From Denitrobacterium detoxificans (GTDB lineage: Bacteria > Actinomycetota > Coriobacteriia > Coriobacteriales > Eggerthellaceae), in contig NZ_CP011402.1 of the NCBI RefSeq assembly GCF_001643775.1, positions 1,954,432-2,018,431 of the forward strand: a stretch of 64,000 nucleotides of DNA, read 5' to 3'. Both the position numbers and the translations under genes were made by a program. The notes beneath the pieces are model-generated. The model was not told where the DNA came from. It saw only the letters and a program-made list of their open reading frames with translations, and made no database searches. This document shows, in pieces, positions 53,125-62,613 of this stretch (positions are counted from its first letter, which is position 1; the number at the start of each line of letters is the position of its first letter).

Positions 53125-53186
53125 CCGCAACGAGTTACAACCCAAACAGCGACCCCGAATACGCCCACGCGGGAACCCGGACAACA

Positions 53187-53215
53187 AAAAAGCCGCCGGC
53201 AATGCCAGCGGCTTT
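53187..53215 (-). terminator. Terminator of the NifU-C gene
   Basis: On the minus strand AAGCCGC and GCGGCTT arms are followed by six Ts, 21 bases after the stop codon. Confidence 0.85.
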
Positions 53216-53235
53216 AGGTTCGCGAAAGCGATGGA

Positions 53236-53466
53236 TTATTCGGCAGGAACAACCTTAACAACGCCGGGAACGCGATCCTTCAGGATGCGCTCGATGCCGT
53301 TGGCAAGCGTCATCTGAGACATGGGGCAACCATGGCAGGCACCCTGCAGCTCGACAACGACGGTGCCGTCTTCCTGCACGTCCACCAGGCTCACGTCGCC
53401 ACCGTCGGCCTGAAGGCTGGGACGGATAAGCTCGAGCACTGCGGCTACATCTTCACGATTAGGCAT
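53236..53466 (-). CDS. NifU C-terminal-type Fe-S scaffold protein
   Basis: This 76-residue protein consists of the Nfu domain alone. VLELIRPSLQADGGDVSLVDV at the start and the cluster-binding CHGCPMSQMTLANGIERIL are diagnostic. Two such chains hold one [4Fe-4S] cluster through the CxxC and pass it to apo-enzymes. ATG 53466 has AAGGAG six bases upstream. No suf or isc genes are adjacent. Confidence 0.93.
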   Translation of the reverse strand: MPNREDVAAVLELIRPSLQADGGDVSLVDVQEDGTVVVELQGACHGCPMSQMTLANGIERILKDRVPGVVKVVPAE

Positions 53467-53570
53467 AGGAATCTCCTTCTGTAATCTCATTATGCTAGGC
53501 GCATTCTACCATAGCGCGGTAGAAGCGCAATCAACGGTTAGCTGTCGTTACGCCAGGATATGCGGACGGG

Positions 53571-55025
53571 CTAATTCGCCACCCAGTCTTTGCCGATAAC
53601 GATCAAAATGTCGCTGCTGAACGAGTAATACGCACTCGCCGAGGTCACGCGACCGCACCCCAGCACGTTCACGAGGTTCTTCGCGGCATCGGCCATGTCA
53701 TCGGACGAATAGATGATAAGCGTCTCGTCGTACACGTACGTTTCGGTATTGCCCGTTTCGGAAACGGTGTACCCCGCCGCCGTAACCTCGTTTGCGGTCG
53801 TGCTAGCAGCACCCGTGATGCCCGCGCCATTGCGCACGGATACGGTAATGCCCGTGGGGTCGACATCGGCCAGCGTTTCCTCGGCATTGGGGTCGCCGCC
53901 CGCGTCTACCGTCTGCATGAGCGTGGAAAGCGAGCTACTGGATACCGAGAAGGTGGAGCCATCGGAAGACGTGGAACCAGGAACGCAACCCCCATACACC
54001 GTAACGCCATTCAGCGAAACAGCCTTCGCCAAAGACGCCAGGTCGCTTGCCGACAGGTCCGTCTGGAAGTCGGAAGCGATAGTATCGAGCGTCAGGACCG
54101 ATTCCAAGCCAGAACCGCCCAGAGCCTTCTGCAGCAACGCGGAAAACACGTCTTGCTGTACCTGTGCCTGAACGCTTTCGGGGTTGGAGTAATTGCGCGC
54201 ACGGCACACGAACAGGGCCGTTTCGCCATCAAGCGCCGTTTCGCCCGCGGGAAGCCACTTCGTCCCCACACGCGGGTCGTCGACTTCTTCGGGAAGCGTT
54301 ACGGTAACGCCGCCCAACTCGTCCACGAGCGTTTCGAACGAGCTCGCGCCAATCTTCGCGAAATGGGAAATCTTAACGCCCATCAGCGAAGACACCTGCG
54401 AAATAAGCTCGGCGTCACCGCCAATGGAAGACGCCTGGGAAAGCGTATGCGTATTGCCGTCGGACATAGAGGCCGTGATGTTGGACGGAATGGACACGAA
54501 CGTGACCACGCTGCTCTGCGGATCGACGCGCATGAGCATGAGCAGGTCGGACGAATCGGATTCTTCGCCGGGCTTCGCAAACTCGCCCACGATAAGCGTG
54601 TAATACGGGTCGGTATCGGCAGACACACTGGTAAGCGCGTTCAGCGTATCGCTATCGGAAATGCGCATCTGTCCGTCGATAGACGTGGCATACACGAACC
54701 GGGAAACGGAAACGACCGCAACGATGGCCACGACGACAACCGCCAGGAAGCCAAGCACGCGACGGCGACGCCTGCGGCGCATGTTCGCCTCAACGTAGTC
54801 GCGCCGATGCGACCTGCGCGAATAATCGCGATGAGACTCGCTCGTGCGCGTATGCGGCACCACATGGCTAATCTCGCCACGCACGGCACGCTGGGCACCA
54901 CGCTGGTTGCCGAAGTTCACGTTGGTGCGTGCGGCACGGCGTGAATTCGCAGCGGCATGCGTGCCGATGACGGAACTATTCACCGCGCGGGCGCGCTTGC
55001 GCAGTCGTTTCTGTTCGCGGCTCAT
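53571..55025 (-). CDS. LytR-CpsA-Psr family cell-wall ligase
   Basis: LCP enzymes attach teichoic acids or other glycopolymers to peptidoglycan. The 484-residue protein has a basic, arginine-rich cytoplasmic part (residues 1-88) and one membrane helix (about 89-112). The LCP domain follows (about 130-330), with DSSDLLMLMRVDPQSSVVTFVSIPSN and FETLVDELGGVTVTLPEEV; then a LytR_C-type domain (about 385-484, ITVSVRNGAGITGAASTTA). It is six bases downstream of murA, so both cell-wall genes are probably co-transcribed. Confidence 0.9.
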   Translation of the reverse strand: MSREQKRLRKRARAVNSSVIGTHAAANSRRAARTNVNFGNQRGAQRAVRGEISHVVPHTRTSESHRDYSRRSHRRDYVEANMRRRRRRRVLGFLAVVVVAIVAVVSVSRFVYATSIDGQMRISDSDTLNALTSVSADTDPYYTLIVGEFAKPGEESDSSDLLMLMRVDPQSSVVTFVSIPSNITASMSDGNTHTLSQASSIGGDAELISQVSSLMGVKISHFAKIGASSFETLVDELGGVTVTLPEEVDDPRVGTKWLPAGETALDGETALFVCRARNYSNPESVQAQVQQDVFSALLQKALGGSGLESVLTLDTIASDFQTDLSASDLASLAKAVSLNGVTVYGGCVPGSTSSDGSTFSVSSSSLSTLMQTVDAGGDPNAEETLADVDPTGITVSVRNGAGITGAASTTANEVTAAGYTVSETGNTETYVYDETLIIYSSDDMADAAKNLVNVLGCGRVTSASAYYSFSSDILIVIGKDWVAN

Positions 55026-55031
55026 GGGGGC

Positions 55032-56309
55032 CTACAACTCCTCGATGGTGGTGCGCTCTACGCGGGCACCCAAGCTGGAAAGCTTGCCCACATAGTCCTC
55101 GTAACCGCGGTCGATATGGGAAATCTTGCGTACGATGGTCTCGCCCTCGGCAATAAGGCCCGCGAGCACCAGCGCGCCACCTGCGCGCAGGTCGGTGGAA
55201 ACCACCGGCGCACCCTGCAGCCCCTTCACGCCATGCACGAGCGCATGGTGGTCGTCGATGACGACGTCGGCGCCCATACGCGACAGTTCCGAAGCAAACA
55301 TGAAGCGATTCTCGAACACGTTTTCCGTAATGACGGAGTTGCCTTCTGCCAACGCCGCAAGCAGCATGAACTGCGCCTGCAGGTCGGTGGGGAAACCCGG
55401 ATGCGGAAGCGTTTGAATGTCGACCGAACGCAGCGGCTGCGTACGGCTAATGGTGATGGAGTCTTCGGCGGTTTCGACCGTGCAACCCATGGCGCGCAGC
55501 TTCATGATTGCCATGCGCAAGAAGGACGGGTCGATGCCCTCTACGGTAAGCGGACCACCCATGAGAGCGCCGCCCACCAGGAACGTACCAGCCTCGATGC
55601 GGTCGCCCACCGTAGTGTGCTCGCAAGGATGCATGCTGGAAAGCGGCACGCCCGTGATGGTGATGACCGACGTTCCTGCGCCGCTGACCTTGGCGCCCAT
55701 GGCGTTGAGCATGTTTGCCAGGTCTTCGATCTCGGGTTCGCACGCAGCGTTGTCGATAGTGGTTTCGCCTTCGGCCACAACAGCGGCCATCATGGCATTC
55801 TCGGTTGCACCCACGCTGGGGAAATCGAGCACGATGCTGCCGCCATGCAGGCCCTCGGGCGTGGTGGCCACCAAGTAGCCATGCTCGACCTCGAAATGCA
55901 CGCCAAGCTGCTCGAGCCCCACCAGGTGCATATCGATCTTGCGGGCGCCAATCTGGCAGCCGCCCGGCATGGCCACATGGGCACGACCGAAGCGACCGAT
56001 GAGCGGGCCAAGCACGGAAATGCTGGCGCGCATCTTGCTCACGAGCTCGTACGGCGTTTCGTACGAATCGACCGTGGAGGTATCTATGGTAAGGACATGG
56101 CCCTCACGATGAACGGAAGCGCCCAGCGTTTCGAGCACTTCGCTCATGATGACGATATCCGAAATAAGCGGGACATTATGAATGGTGCTTTCGCCCTGGC
56201 CCAGAAGCGACGCGGCGATGAGCTTGAGCGCCGAGTTCTTCGCGCCCGACACGCGCACCGTACCCGTAAGGTTTTCGCTTTCGCGAACGATGATTACTTC
56301 TTCCGACAT
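55032..56309 (-). CDS. murA: UDP-N-acetylglucosamine 1-carboxyvinyltransferase
   Basis: This is the first committed enzyme of peptidoglycan precursor synthesis, transferring enolpyruvate from PEP to UDP-GlcNAc. It has 425 residues. LTGTVRVSGAKNSALKLIAASL at the start, the active-site cysteine in MPGGCQIGARKIDMHL (about residue 117), and DLRAGGALVLAGLIAEGET are present. Having cysteine and not aspartate at that place predicts fosfomycin sensitivity at the enzyme level. ATG 56309 has GAAGGA seven bases upstream. A TATAAT box lies at 56360-56365. Confidence 0.97.
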   Translation of the reverse strand: MSEEVIIVRESENLTGTVRVSGAKNSALKLIAASLLGQGESTIHNVPLISDIVIMSEVLETLGASVHREGHVLTIDTSTVDSYETPYELVSKMRASISVLGPLIGRFGRAHVAMPGGCQIGARKIDMHLVGLEQLGVHFEVEHGYLVATTPEGLHGGSIVLDFPSVGATENAMMAAVVAEGETTIDNAACEPEIEDLANMLNAMGAKVSGAGTSVITITGVPLSSMHPCEHTTVGDRIEAGTFLVGGALMGGPLTVEGIDPSFLRMAIMKLRAMGCTVETAEDSITISRTQPLRSVDIQTLPHPGFPTDLQAQFMLLAALAEGNSVITENVFENRFMFASELSRMGADVVIDDHHALVHGVKGLQGAPVVSTDLRAGGALVLAGLIAEGETIVRKISHIDRGYEDYVGKLSSLGARVERTTIEEL

Positions 56310-56359
56310 ACACCGTTCCTTCGCAGTATCTTCTTCTCTCATTATCTCTTGCCTGAGTG

Positions 56360-56365
56360 ATTATA
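56360..56365 (-). promoter_or_regulatory. -10 box of murA
   Basis: A consensus TATAAT on the minus strand, 50 bases before the murA start. A TTGCG-like -35 lies about 16 bases further upstream. Confidence 0.55.
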
Positions 56366-56448
56366 GCGAGATTGCACGTAGCGCAACCCACCCGTTACAG
56401 AATGCGCAGAGGTTGGGCATTGCCACAGCCGCAATGAAAGCCGCGCAT

Positions 56449-56478
56449 AAAAAAGGAGGATGCACGAGGCATCCTCCC
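56449..56478 (-). terminator. Terminator of rpsB-tsf
   Basis: GGAGGATGC pairs with GCATCCTCC over a five-base loop and is followed by six Ts on the minus strand. Confidence 0.9.
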
Positions 56479-56501
56479 AAAGAGATGTGGTTGATTCGCT
56501 G

Positions 56502-57377
56502 TTAGTCGCCCAGGGCGATGCGAGCGAAGTCGACAACCTTGATCTCGTCGCCGAGTTCCTTGGCAACGCCGGCGATGTAGGAAGCGACCGTCTGGTCGGG
56601 ATCCTTCACGAAGTCCTGGTCGACCAGGCAGTTTTCCTTGTAGAACTTCTGCATGCGACCAGTGGCGATCTTTTCCTGGATGGCCTCGGGCTTGCCGGAT
56701 TCAGCAGCCTGAGCCTTGTAGATGGCCATTTCGTGCTCGCGGATTTCCTCGGGAACGCTGGTTTCGTCGAGGGAAACGGGAGACGTGGCAGCGATCTGCA
56801 TGGCAACGTCCTTGCCCATCTGAGTGAAGGCAGGAGCAGCAGCGGTAGCCTCGTTGTTGAAGCTGAAGGCCACCAGAACGCCGATCTTGCCGTTCATGTG
56901 GATGTAGGGAACCAGGGCGCCCGTGCCGGAAACCTCGAGGCGCTTGAAGTTGGCGATCTGCATGTTCTCGCCGATTACGTGGATGGCCTCGGTGAGGGCA
57001 TCCTGAACCTTCTCGCCTTCGAACTCGCTTTCCAGCAGCTCTTCCACGGAAGCCGGGTTGTTCACGGCAACGGCCTTCGTGAAGTTCTCGGCGTAGGCCT
57101 GGAACTTATCGGTGAGAGCAACGAAGTCGGTTTCGCAGTTCACCTGGCACACGGAGCCAACCGTGGCGTTGTCTTCGCAGACCAGAGCAACGACGCGACC
57201 CTCGTTGGTGGCACGGCCAGCCTTCTTGGCGGCAGCAGCCAGACCACGGGTACGCAGAACGTCTACGGCGCCGTCCATGTCGCCGTCGGCTTCGGTGAGG
57301 GCCTTCTTGCATTCCATCATGCCGGCGCCCGTCATCTCGCGGAGTTCCTTGACCATTGCGGCGGTAATCTGAGCCAT
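56502..57377 (-). CDS. tsf: Elongation factor Ts
   Basis: EF-Ts recycles EF-Tu by exchanging GDP for GTP. It has 291 residues. The N-terminal UBA-like domain has MVKELREMTGAGMMECKKAL, and the core starts with VALVCEDNATVGSVCQVNCETDFVA and ends with the coiled-coil and C-terminal helices. GAGG lies eight bases before ATG 57377. It follows rpsB with a hairpin between. Confidence 0.97.
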   Translation of the reverse strand: MAQITAAMVKELREMTGAGMMECKKALTEADGDMDGAVDVLRTRGLAAAAKKAGRATNEGRVVALVCEDNATVGSVCQVNCETDFVALTDKFQAYAENFTKAVAVNNPASVEELLESEFEGEKVQDALTEAIHVIGENMQIANFKRLEVSGTGALVPYIHMNGKIGVLVAFSFNNEATAAAPAFTQMGKDVAMQIAATSPVSLDETSVPEEIREHEMAIYKAQAAESGKPEAIQEKIATGRMQKFYKENCLVDQDFVKDPDQTVASYIAGVAKELGDEIKVVDFARIALGD

Positions 57378-57403
57378 GTGGGTTTCCTCTCTCTATGGAA
57401 AGA

Positions 57404-57424
57404 GGGGCGGCGCGAAGCCGCCCC
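57404..57424 (-). terminator. Intercistronic hairpin between rpsB and tsf
   Basis: GGGGCGGC pairs perfectly with GCCGCCCC over a five-base loop, followed on the minus strand by TCTTTCC. It looks like a leaky terminator that would reduce tsf relative to rpsB, as in other bacteria. Confidence 0.6.
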
Positions 57425-57438
57425 ATTCGTTACGAATG

Positions 57439-58215
57439 CTATTCAGCGGCAGGAGCGGCAGCCTCGGCAGGGGCCTCAGCAGCGGCTTCGGGAGCAGCTT
57501 CGCCCTCGGCAGCCATTTCCTCAAGCGTGACAGGAGCACCGATGCCGTCGATGACAGCGGCAGCGATGAACTTGCAGAACAGCTTGACGGAGCGGATGGC
57601 GTCGTCGTTTGCGGGGATGCCGAAGTCGACGTCGTCGGGATCGCAGTTGGTGTCGATGGTGCCCACAACGGGGATGTGCAGGCGCTGAGCCTCATGGATG
57701 GCGATGAGCTCACGGTTGGTGTCGACCACGAAGATGGCGTCGGGGGCCTTCTTCATGCTGCGGATACCGTTGAGGTTCGTCTGCAGCTTGGTGAGTTCCT
57801 TGTGCAGCAGCATCTGCTCCTTCTTGGGCAGCAGCTCCATGCGGCCGTCGGCGTCCATAGCCTCGAGCTCTTCCATGCGAGCAACGCGAGAGCGGATGGT
57901 GACGAAGTTGGTGAGCATACCGCCGAGCCAGCGAGCGTTCACGTAGGGCATGCCGCAGCTGTTAGCAGCTTCGGCAACGCTTTCCTGAGCCTGCTTCTTG
58001 GTACCCACGAAGAGGATGGTGCCACCGTTGGCAGCCAGGTTGCGCACGAAGGTGTACGCCTGGTCCATGCCCACGAGGGTCTTCTTCAGGTCGAGGATGT
58101 AGATGTCACCACGATTGCCGAAGATGTACGGCTTCATCTTGGGGTTCCAGCGGCGGGTCTGATGACCGAAATGCGCACCTGCGTCGAGCAGGGTCTGGAT
58201 AGAGACCTTCTCCAT
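57439..58215 (-). CDS. rpsB: 30S ribosomal protein S2
   Basis: S2 binds the 30S subunit late in assembly and is needed for S1 docking. It has 258 residues. LLDAGAHFGHQTRRWNPKMK at the start, FVGTKKQAQESV, and PDAIFVVDTNRELIAIHEA are typical. The tail is an alanine/glutamate-rich extension of about 25 residues. ATG 58215 has GGAG five bases upstream; the longer frame has no homology. The 105-base leader may carry an autoregulatory fold. Confidence 0.97.
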   Translation of the reverse strand: MEKVSIQTLLDAGAHFGHQTRRWNPKMKPYIFGNRGDIYILDLKKTLVGMDQAYTFVRNLAANGGTILFVGTKKQAQESVAEAANSCGMPYVNARWLGGMLTNFVTIRSRVARMEELEAMDADGRMELLPKKEQMLLHKELTKLQTNLNGIRSMKKAPDAIFVVDTNRELIAIHEAQRLHIPVVGTIDTNCDPDDVDFGIPANDDAIRSVKLFCKFIAAAVIDGIGAPVTLEEMAAEGEAAPEAAAEAPAEAAAPAAE

Positions 58216-58326
58216 GTTTACTCCATTCGTTAATCCTCTGCGCGCGTTCAACCCCGGTCCGCAGCCTTTTTCGGTGGCCACTAGCGGGCACGAGTCCGGC
58301 ACGCATGTGTAATAAGAAACTTCGCT

Positions 58327-58354
58327 ATTCTAGCACGCTCACTCGTATGCGCAA
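58327..58354 (-). promoter_or_regulatory. rpsB promoter
   Basis: On the minus strand TTGCGC (58354-58349) and TAGAAT (58332-58327) are 16 bases apart. This gives a leader of about 105 bases before rpsB. Confidence 0.5.
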
Positions 58355-58436
58355 TACGAATCACGCATGGCACCACGGGCCCTACACACGGCGTTACGCC
58401 ATGCGCCACACCTTGTATGCACGTTGAAAAGAGGCA

Positions 58437-61400
58437 CTACACGCCATACCAACCGATACCCTCTGCGCGCCACCCCACGCGCACGAGCATGTCGTTTTCG
58501 GATTTGCTCGTCGTGTAGTTATGCGAACCCGACTTGGCATTCGGATTGTACTGACGGTACAGCGGCACCGACTTTGCGGTATCGGAATACCAACCAACGC
58601 CTTCGTAGCGCCAGCCCAGCTTGCGCAGACCATCGCGCTCTTCCTTGCTCTTGGTGTAGTGGTGGTCGCCACCATTGGGGTTGTACAGGCGGTATACCGG
58701 ATCGCCCGTGGTGGGCGCATTCCAGCCAATGCCCTCGTAACGCCAACCCAACTTGCGCAAATGATCGCGTTCGCTCGAGCTCGCCGTATAGAAGTGCTCT
58801 CCCCCGTTGGGGTTGTACAGGCGATACATACCCTGCGATGGCTTCTTGGAAATCGTGAACGTACCCGCGGCGGTTCCCGCATACGAACCCGCGCCCGCGA
58901 CGTGCACCGTGGCGGTTCCCACAGCAACGTTATTACTGTAGGAAACGGTATAGTCGGAACCCGCGGTAAGGGTTACGCCATTCAGCACGACAACGGGGGC
59001 GGGGGTAATAGCCGAACCCGTATACGTCGCGCCTTCCGCAGTAACGCTTGCCCCCGAGATATCGGCCCGCGTTACCTGGAACGTAGCCTGCGTAGAGCCT
59101 AGAAAATTCCCAACGCCCGTAATGGTTGCAGTTGCCTGCCCCACGGCCACATTGTTCGCATACGAAACCGTATAGTCAACGTCCCTGGTAAGCTGCTTCC
59201 CGTGAAACGTAACCACTGGCTCGGGCGAAACGGCAGAGCCAGTATACGGTGCATCGCTCACCTGGACGGTCGCATCGGCAATGTTGCCGCCCGTTATGTC
59301 AAACGTAGCGGCGGCGCTTCCCTCGTAGTTACCCACGCCCGTAACGGTGACGGTTGCCACGCCTGGAAGCTCATTGTCCGCATAGGACACAGCGTAATCG
59401 ACGCCCTTCTGCAGCACCACGCCCCCAACCGTTACCTGCGGTTCGGGCTCAATTGCGGCACCCGTGAACGCATACGACTGGTTGGGCAGCGCAATCTGAG
59501 CCCCTTCGAGCGAAACGGCCTGAATGGTAAGCGTGCCATTACTGCAGGTAACGCTATAGTTGCCCGCCTTGGCGCCCAGATCGACGGAGGGAACCAACGC
59601 ATACGAACCCGCAGCCAGTTCGCTGATATCCTGGATCACTTCAGTCGTGCCGCCCTCATAGCACACGCGCACCGCAACGTCGCACGTGTCACTGCCCCGC
59701 AGGCCCGAAACCGTGCTTTCGTACGACGCGGGCGCCGCAGAGCCATACGGCAAGGCAAGGTCCGCCACAACGACGGTAAGGGGCGCGGGCGCAATCTGGA
59801 ACGTACGCTCCTGCTGGTTCGCATAGTACGGACCCAAGCCCGAGATAGTCATCGAAGCCTCGCCCACGTCAACGTTATTCGCATAGGAAAGCTGGTAGTC
59901 CACCCCACGCGTAAGCCCCACGCTCGCAAAGCCAATAACGGGATCTGGCTCTATGGGACCGCCCGTGTATTCCATGGGATGCAACCCCACCACCTGGACA
60001 AACGACGTATTGTCCATAAGCCCCATTACGACGAAGTAACCCGACGCCTGTCCCTCGTAGTTGCCCGTCCCCTGAACGGTAACGCGCGCAAGGCCCGGAC
60101 GAACGTTATCCGCGTACGACACCACCGTGAAATCGGTATTGACCGCAAGCGTCTTGCCAGCCAGCGATACCGTGGGCACGGGAGTCAAGGCGGCCCCCGT
60201 GTATGCCTGCGCCGATGCGGAAACGGATGCCGAAGAAAGGGAGGCCTTCACGATGTTGAACGACCCCGTGGCCGTACCCTTGTAATTCCCCTTACCCGTA
60301 ACGGAGACGGTGGCGGTGCCAACATTCACGTTGGCGTTATAGCCAACGGTATAGTCCGCACCCGAACGCAGCGTAACGCCATTCAGCACAACGGTTGGCG
60401 CGGGAGACTGCGCCTGCCCGGCATATTCGCAGTCGGGCGCGGTAACAACGGCTCCCGACAGATCCTTTTGCGCAATGGTGAACGGAGCGGAAACGCTGCC
60501 GGCGTACTGCCCCAAGCCCGTTGCCACGGCCACAGCTTGCCCCGCGTTCACATTGTCCATGTACGAAACGGAATAATCGACGCCCGGAGTGAGCACCGTG
60601 CCGCCATAGCGCACGACGAACGAGGGCATTATGAGCGAGCCGGTAAACGTCTGGCTCGCAATGGCGTCGATCGTGGCGTCCGAAAGGCTATAGGGGCGCA
60701 CGTCAACCGTACCCGTAACGGAGGCGGTAAGGCCAAACTCATTCGAGAGCGTTGCCGTAACGGTTACCGAACCCACGTTGTAGCCAGTGACAACGCCATC
60801 CTGCGTAACGCCGGCAACGGAGGGATTGCTGGAAACCCACGTCCATGAGCCGTCGCCATCGTAGGGAACGGTAAGGGTACACGACTCGCCAGGAATGACG
60901 GAATGACCGCCCAACGTGGCGTTGCCATTCACGATATCAAGCAGCTGAAGCGCATGGTAGGCGTTAACCAGACCGTAGCCCGTGTAGGGATCCCAGCCCG
61001 CCGTGGCATTGTCGCGCACGGAACCATTGGTGTTGTAATTCGTGTAGACCAGGTCGGTGGCGGTGGCGTACATGACAGACTTCGCCCTATCGACGCTCAA
61101 GCCGTCATCGCGAGCGTACAGCAAAGCAGCGACGCCCGCCACATACGGGCAGGCCATGGAGGTGCCCGACTTGTAACCATACGAACTCGTCGAACCATAC
61201 ACGGTACTGTAAATCGTCGTTCCCGGCGCGCAAATGTTCTTGTTGGAGTTCCCCTTCGTCTGGCTGGAGGTATTGTAATTGGAGCTCGTATAGCGCGTAA
61301 TCACGCCCGTCGAAGTATTTCGCGTCACGTTGATGACGCCCAGGCACGTGCCGTAGTCGCTGGGATAGTTCACGTCGGGGCCATCGGTGCCATCATTGCC

Positions 61401-62612
61401 AGCCGCACCAACCGAAAGAATACCCTGCGCAGAGGCGGCATCCATGGCGTTAACGAACGCCTGGTCCTCGGAGCCCAGTGAGTCCATCGAACCACCCAGA
61501 CTCATATTGACCACGCGAACAGGGGCCTCGGGATGCTCGGTGTTATACGACGCGATGTACGCATACGCCCGCACCAGGTCGCTGCTGTTCGCGATGGTCA
61601 TCGACTTCTGTATGCCCGTATCCTTCTTCGTTTCCGTAAGCGAATAGAACACCTTGACGGGCATCAGGCCTGCATTGTAGGAAACACCCGCAACGCCCTT
61701 CCCGTTATTCGCCACACCCGCCACAATACCCGCCACGTGCGTACCATGACCCAGAATATCCGTCATGTCCTCAATGGACGATTCATCGACGTCGTATATA
61801 TAATCCTTGTCCTCGTAATCATGGGCGTCGACGGCCATGTAACTATCCACGATGTTATCGGCCAGGTCCTCATGATCCATGCGGCACCCGCTATCCAGCA
61901 CGGCAACCACCACGCGGCCCTCCGTGCGCTGAATATCCCACGCCTCATACGCCGCCATGGAAGACAGGCCCCACAAGAGAGATTGTTTCGAGTCATCAAT
62001 CGACGTTACCGCAGGCAAAAGAGCCGAAGACGGAGCAACCAATCCGTCGTCGGACGAATCCGTAAACAACGAACCAGCCGAAGAGTCATCGTCTTCAGCC
62101 AGGTAGTAGCAATAATCGGGCTGAGCCACCCGGCCCGCCGTTTCCAGGGCAGACACCGCCGCCGGCACGTCGTAGCCCTCGGCAAGGTGAAGCACGACGA
62201 AACCCAGATCGACGTCTTCCTGGGCAACCTTCTGCGGTTGCACGCACTCCATCGACGCCACGAACGTGGAAACCTCTTCGGGGGCATCCTCCTCGCCCAA
62301 CAGCAACATGACCTCGTAGGGAACGTATGGCTCGCGCTCCATAGCGGATTCATCTTTTACCAGCTCGTACGTGGATTCAGAATGCGATTGCGATTCGCTT
62401 GCGGCCCCGGAATCGCCTGGCGCGTCATCGCCATTCTGGGCATCGAACACCATCGCCTTATTCTGGACGGAATCACTCACGTCAGGCTCAGGCACCGTGG
62501 TGCCACCCATGCCGCACCACCACGCAACGACAGCAACCGCCACGCATGCCACGGCCGCCGCTATGCATGCGATGCGCTTGCGCCGCCGATATGTCGTCGT
62601 ACCCCACGCCAT
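58437..62612 (-). CDS. Subtilisin-like serine protease with Ig-like and YNPN repeats
   Basis: A very large extracellular protease, 1391 residues. An N-terminal membrane anchor or signal (about 10-33) is followed by an acidic spacer and a propeptide-like part. The S8 catalytic domain carries Asp in VAVLDSGCRMDHED, His in GHGTHVAG and Ser in GTSMACPYVAG. A Big_2-like domain follows, then seven repeats of 70-75 residues with a YTG...GVDYTVSYxNN pattern, interrupted by one MBG-type unit (PLTVVVADLALPYGSAAP). Three C-terminal repeats (RLYNPNGG...GWRYEGI) end it. ATG 62612 is one base past the stop of the upstream protease gene, so they are coupled. No sortase signal is present. Confidence 0.9.
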   Translation of the reverse strand: MAWGTTTYRRRKRIACIAAAVACVAVAVVAWWCGMGGTTVPEPDVSDSVQNKAMVFDAQNGDDAPGDSGAASESQSHSESTYELVKDESAMEREPYVPYEVMLLLGEEDAPEEVSTFVASMECVQPQKVAQEDVDLGFVVLHLAEGYDVPAAVSALETAGRVAQPDYCYYLAEDDDSSAGSLFTDSSDDGLVAPSSALLPAVTSIDDSKQSLLWGLSSMAAYEAWDIQRTEGRVVVAVLDSGCRMDHEDLADNIVDSYMAVDAHDYEDKDYIYDVDESSIEDMTDILGHGTHVAGIVAGVANNGKGVAGVSYNAGLMPVKVFYSLTETKKDTGIQKSMTIANSSDLVRAYAYIASYNTEHPEAPVRVVNMSLGGSMDSLGSEDQAFVNAMDAASAQGILSVGAAGNDGTDGPDVNYPSDYGTCLGVINVTRNTSTGVITRYTSSNYNTSSQTKGNSNKNICAPGTTIYSTVYGSTSSYGYKSGTSMACPYVAGVAALLYARDDGLSVDRAKSVMYATATDLVYTNYNTNGSVRDNATAGWDPYTGYGLVNAYHALQLLDIVNGNATLGGHSVIPGESCTLTVPYDGDGSWTWVSSNPSVAGVTQDGVVTGYNVGSVTVTATLSNEFGLTASVTGTVDVRPYSLSDATIDAIASQTFTGSLIMPSFVVRYGGTVLTPGVDYSVSYMDNVNAGQAVAVATGLGQYAGSVSAPFTIAQKDLSGAVVTAPDCEYAGQAQSPAPTVVLNGVTLRSGADYTVGYNANVNVGTATVSVTGKGNYKGTATGSFNIVKASLSSASVSASAQAYTGAALTPVPTVSLAGKTLAVNTDFTVVSYADNVRPGLARVTVQGTGNYEGQASGYFVVMGLMDNTSFVQVVGLHPMEYTGGPIEPDPVIGFASVGLTRGVDYQLSYANNVDVGEASMTISGLGPYYANQQERTFQIAPAPLTVVVADLALPYGSAAPASYESTVSGLRGSDTCDVAVRVCYEGGTTEVIQDISELAAGSYALVPSVDLGAKAGNYSVTCSNGTLTIQAVSLEGAQIALPNQSYAFTGAAIEPEPQVTVGGVVLQKGVDYAVSYADNELPGVATVTVTGVGNYEGSAAATFDITGGNIADATVQVSDAPYTGSAVSPEPVVTFHGKQLTRDVDYTVSYANNVAVGQATATITGVGNFLGSTQATFQVTRADISGASVTAEGATYTGSAITPAPVVVLNGVTLTAGSDYTVSYSNNVAVGTATVHVAGAGSYAGTAAGTFTISKKPSQGMYRLYNPNGGEHFYTASSSERDHLRKLGWRYEGIGWNAPTTGDPVYRLYNPNGGDHHYTKSKEERDGLRKLGWRYEGVGWYSDTAKSVPLYRQYNPNAKSGSHNYTTSKSENDMLVRVGWRAEGIGWYGV

Positions 62613-62613
62613 G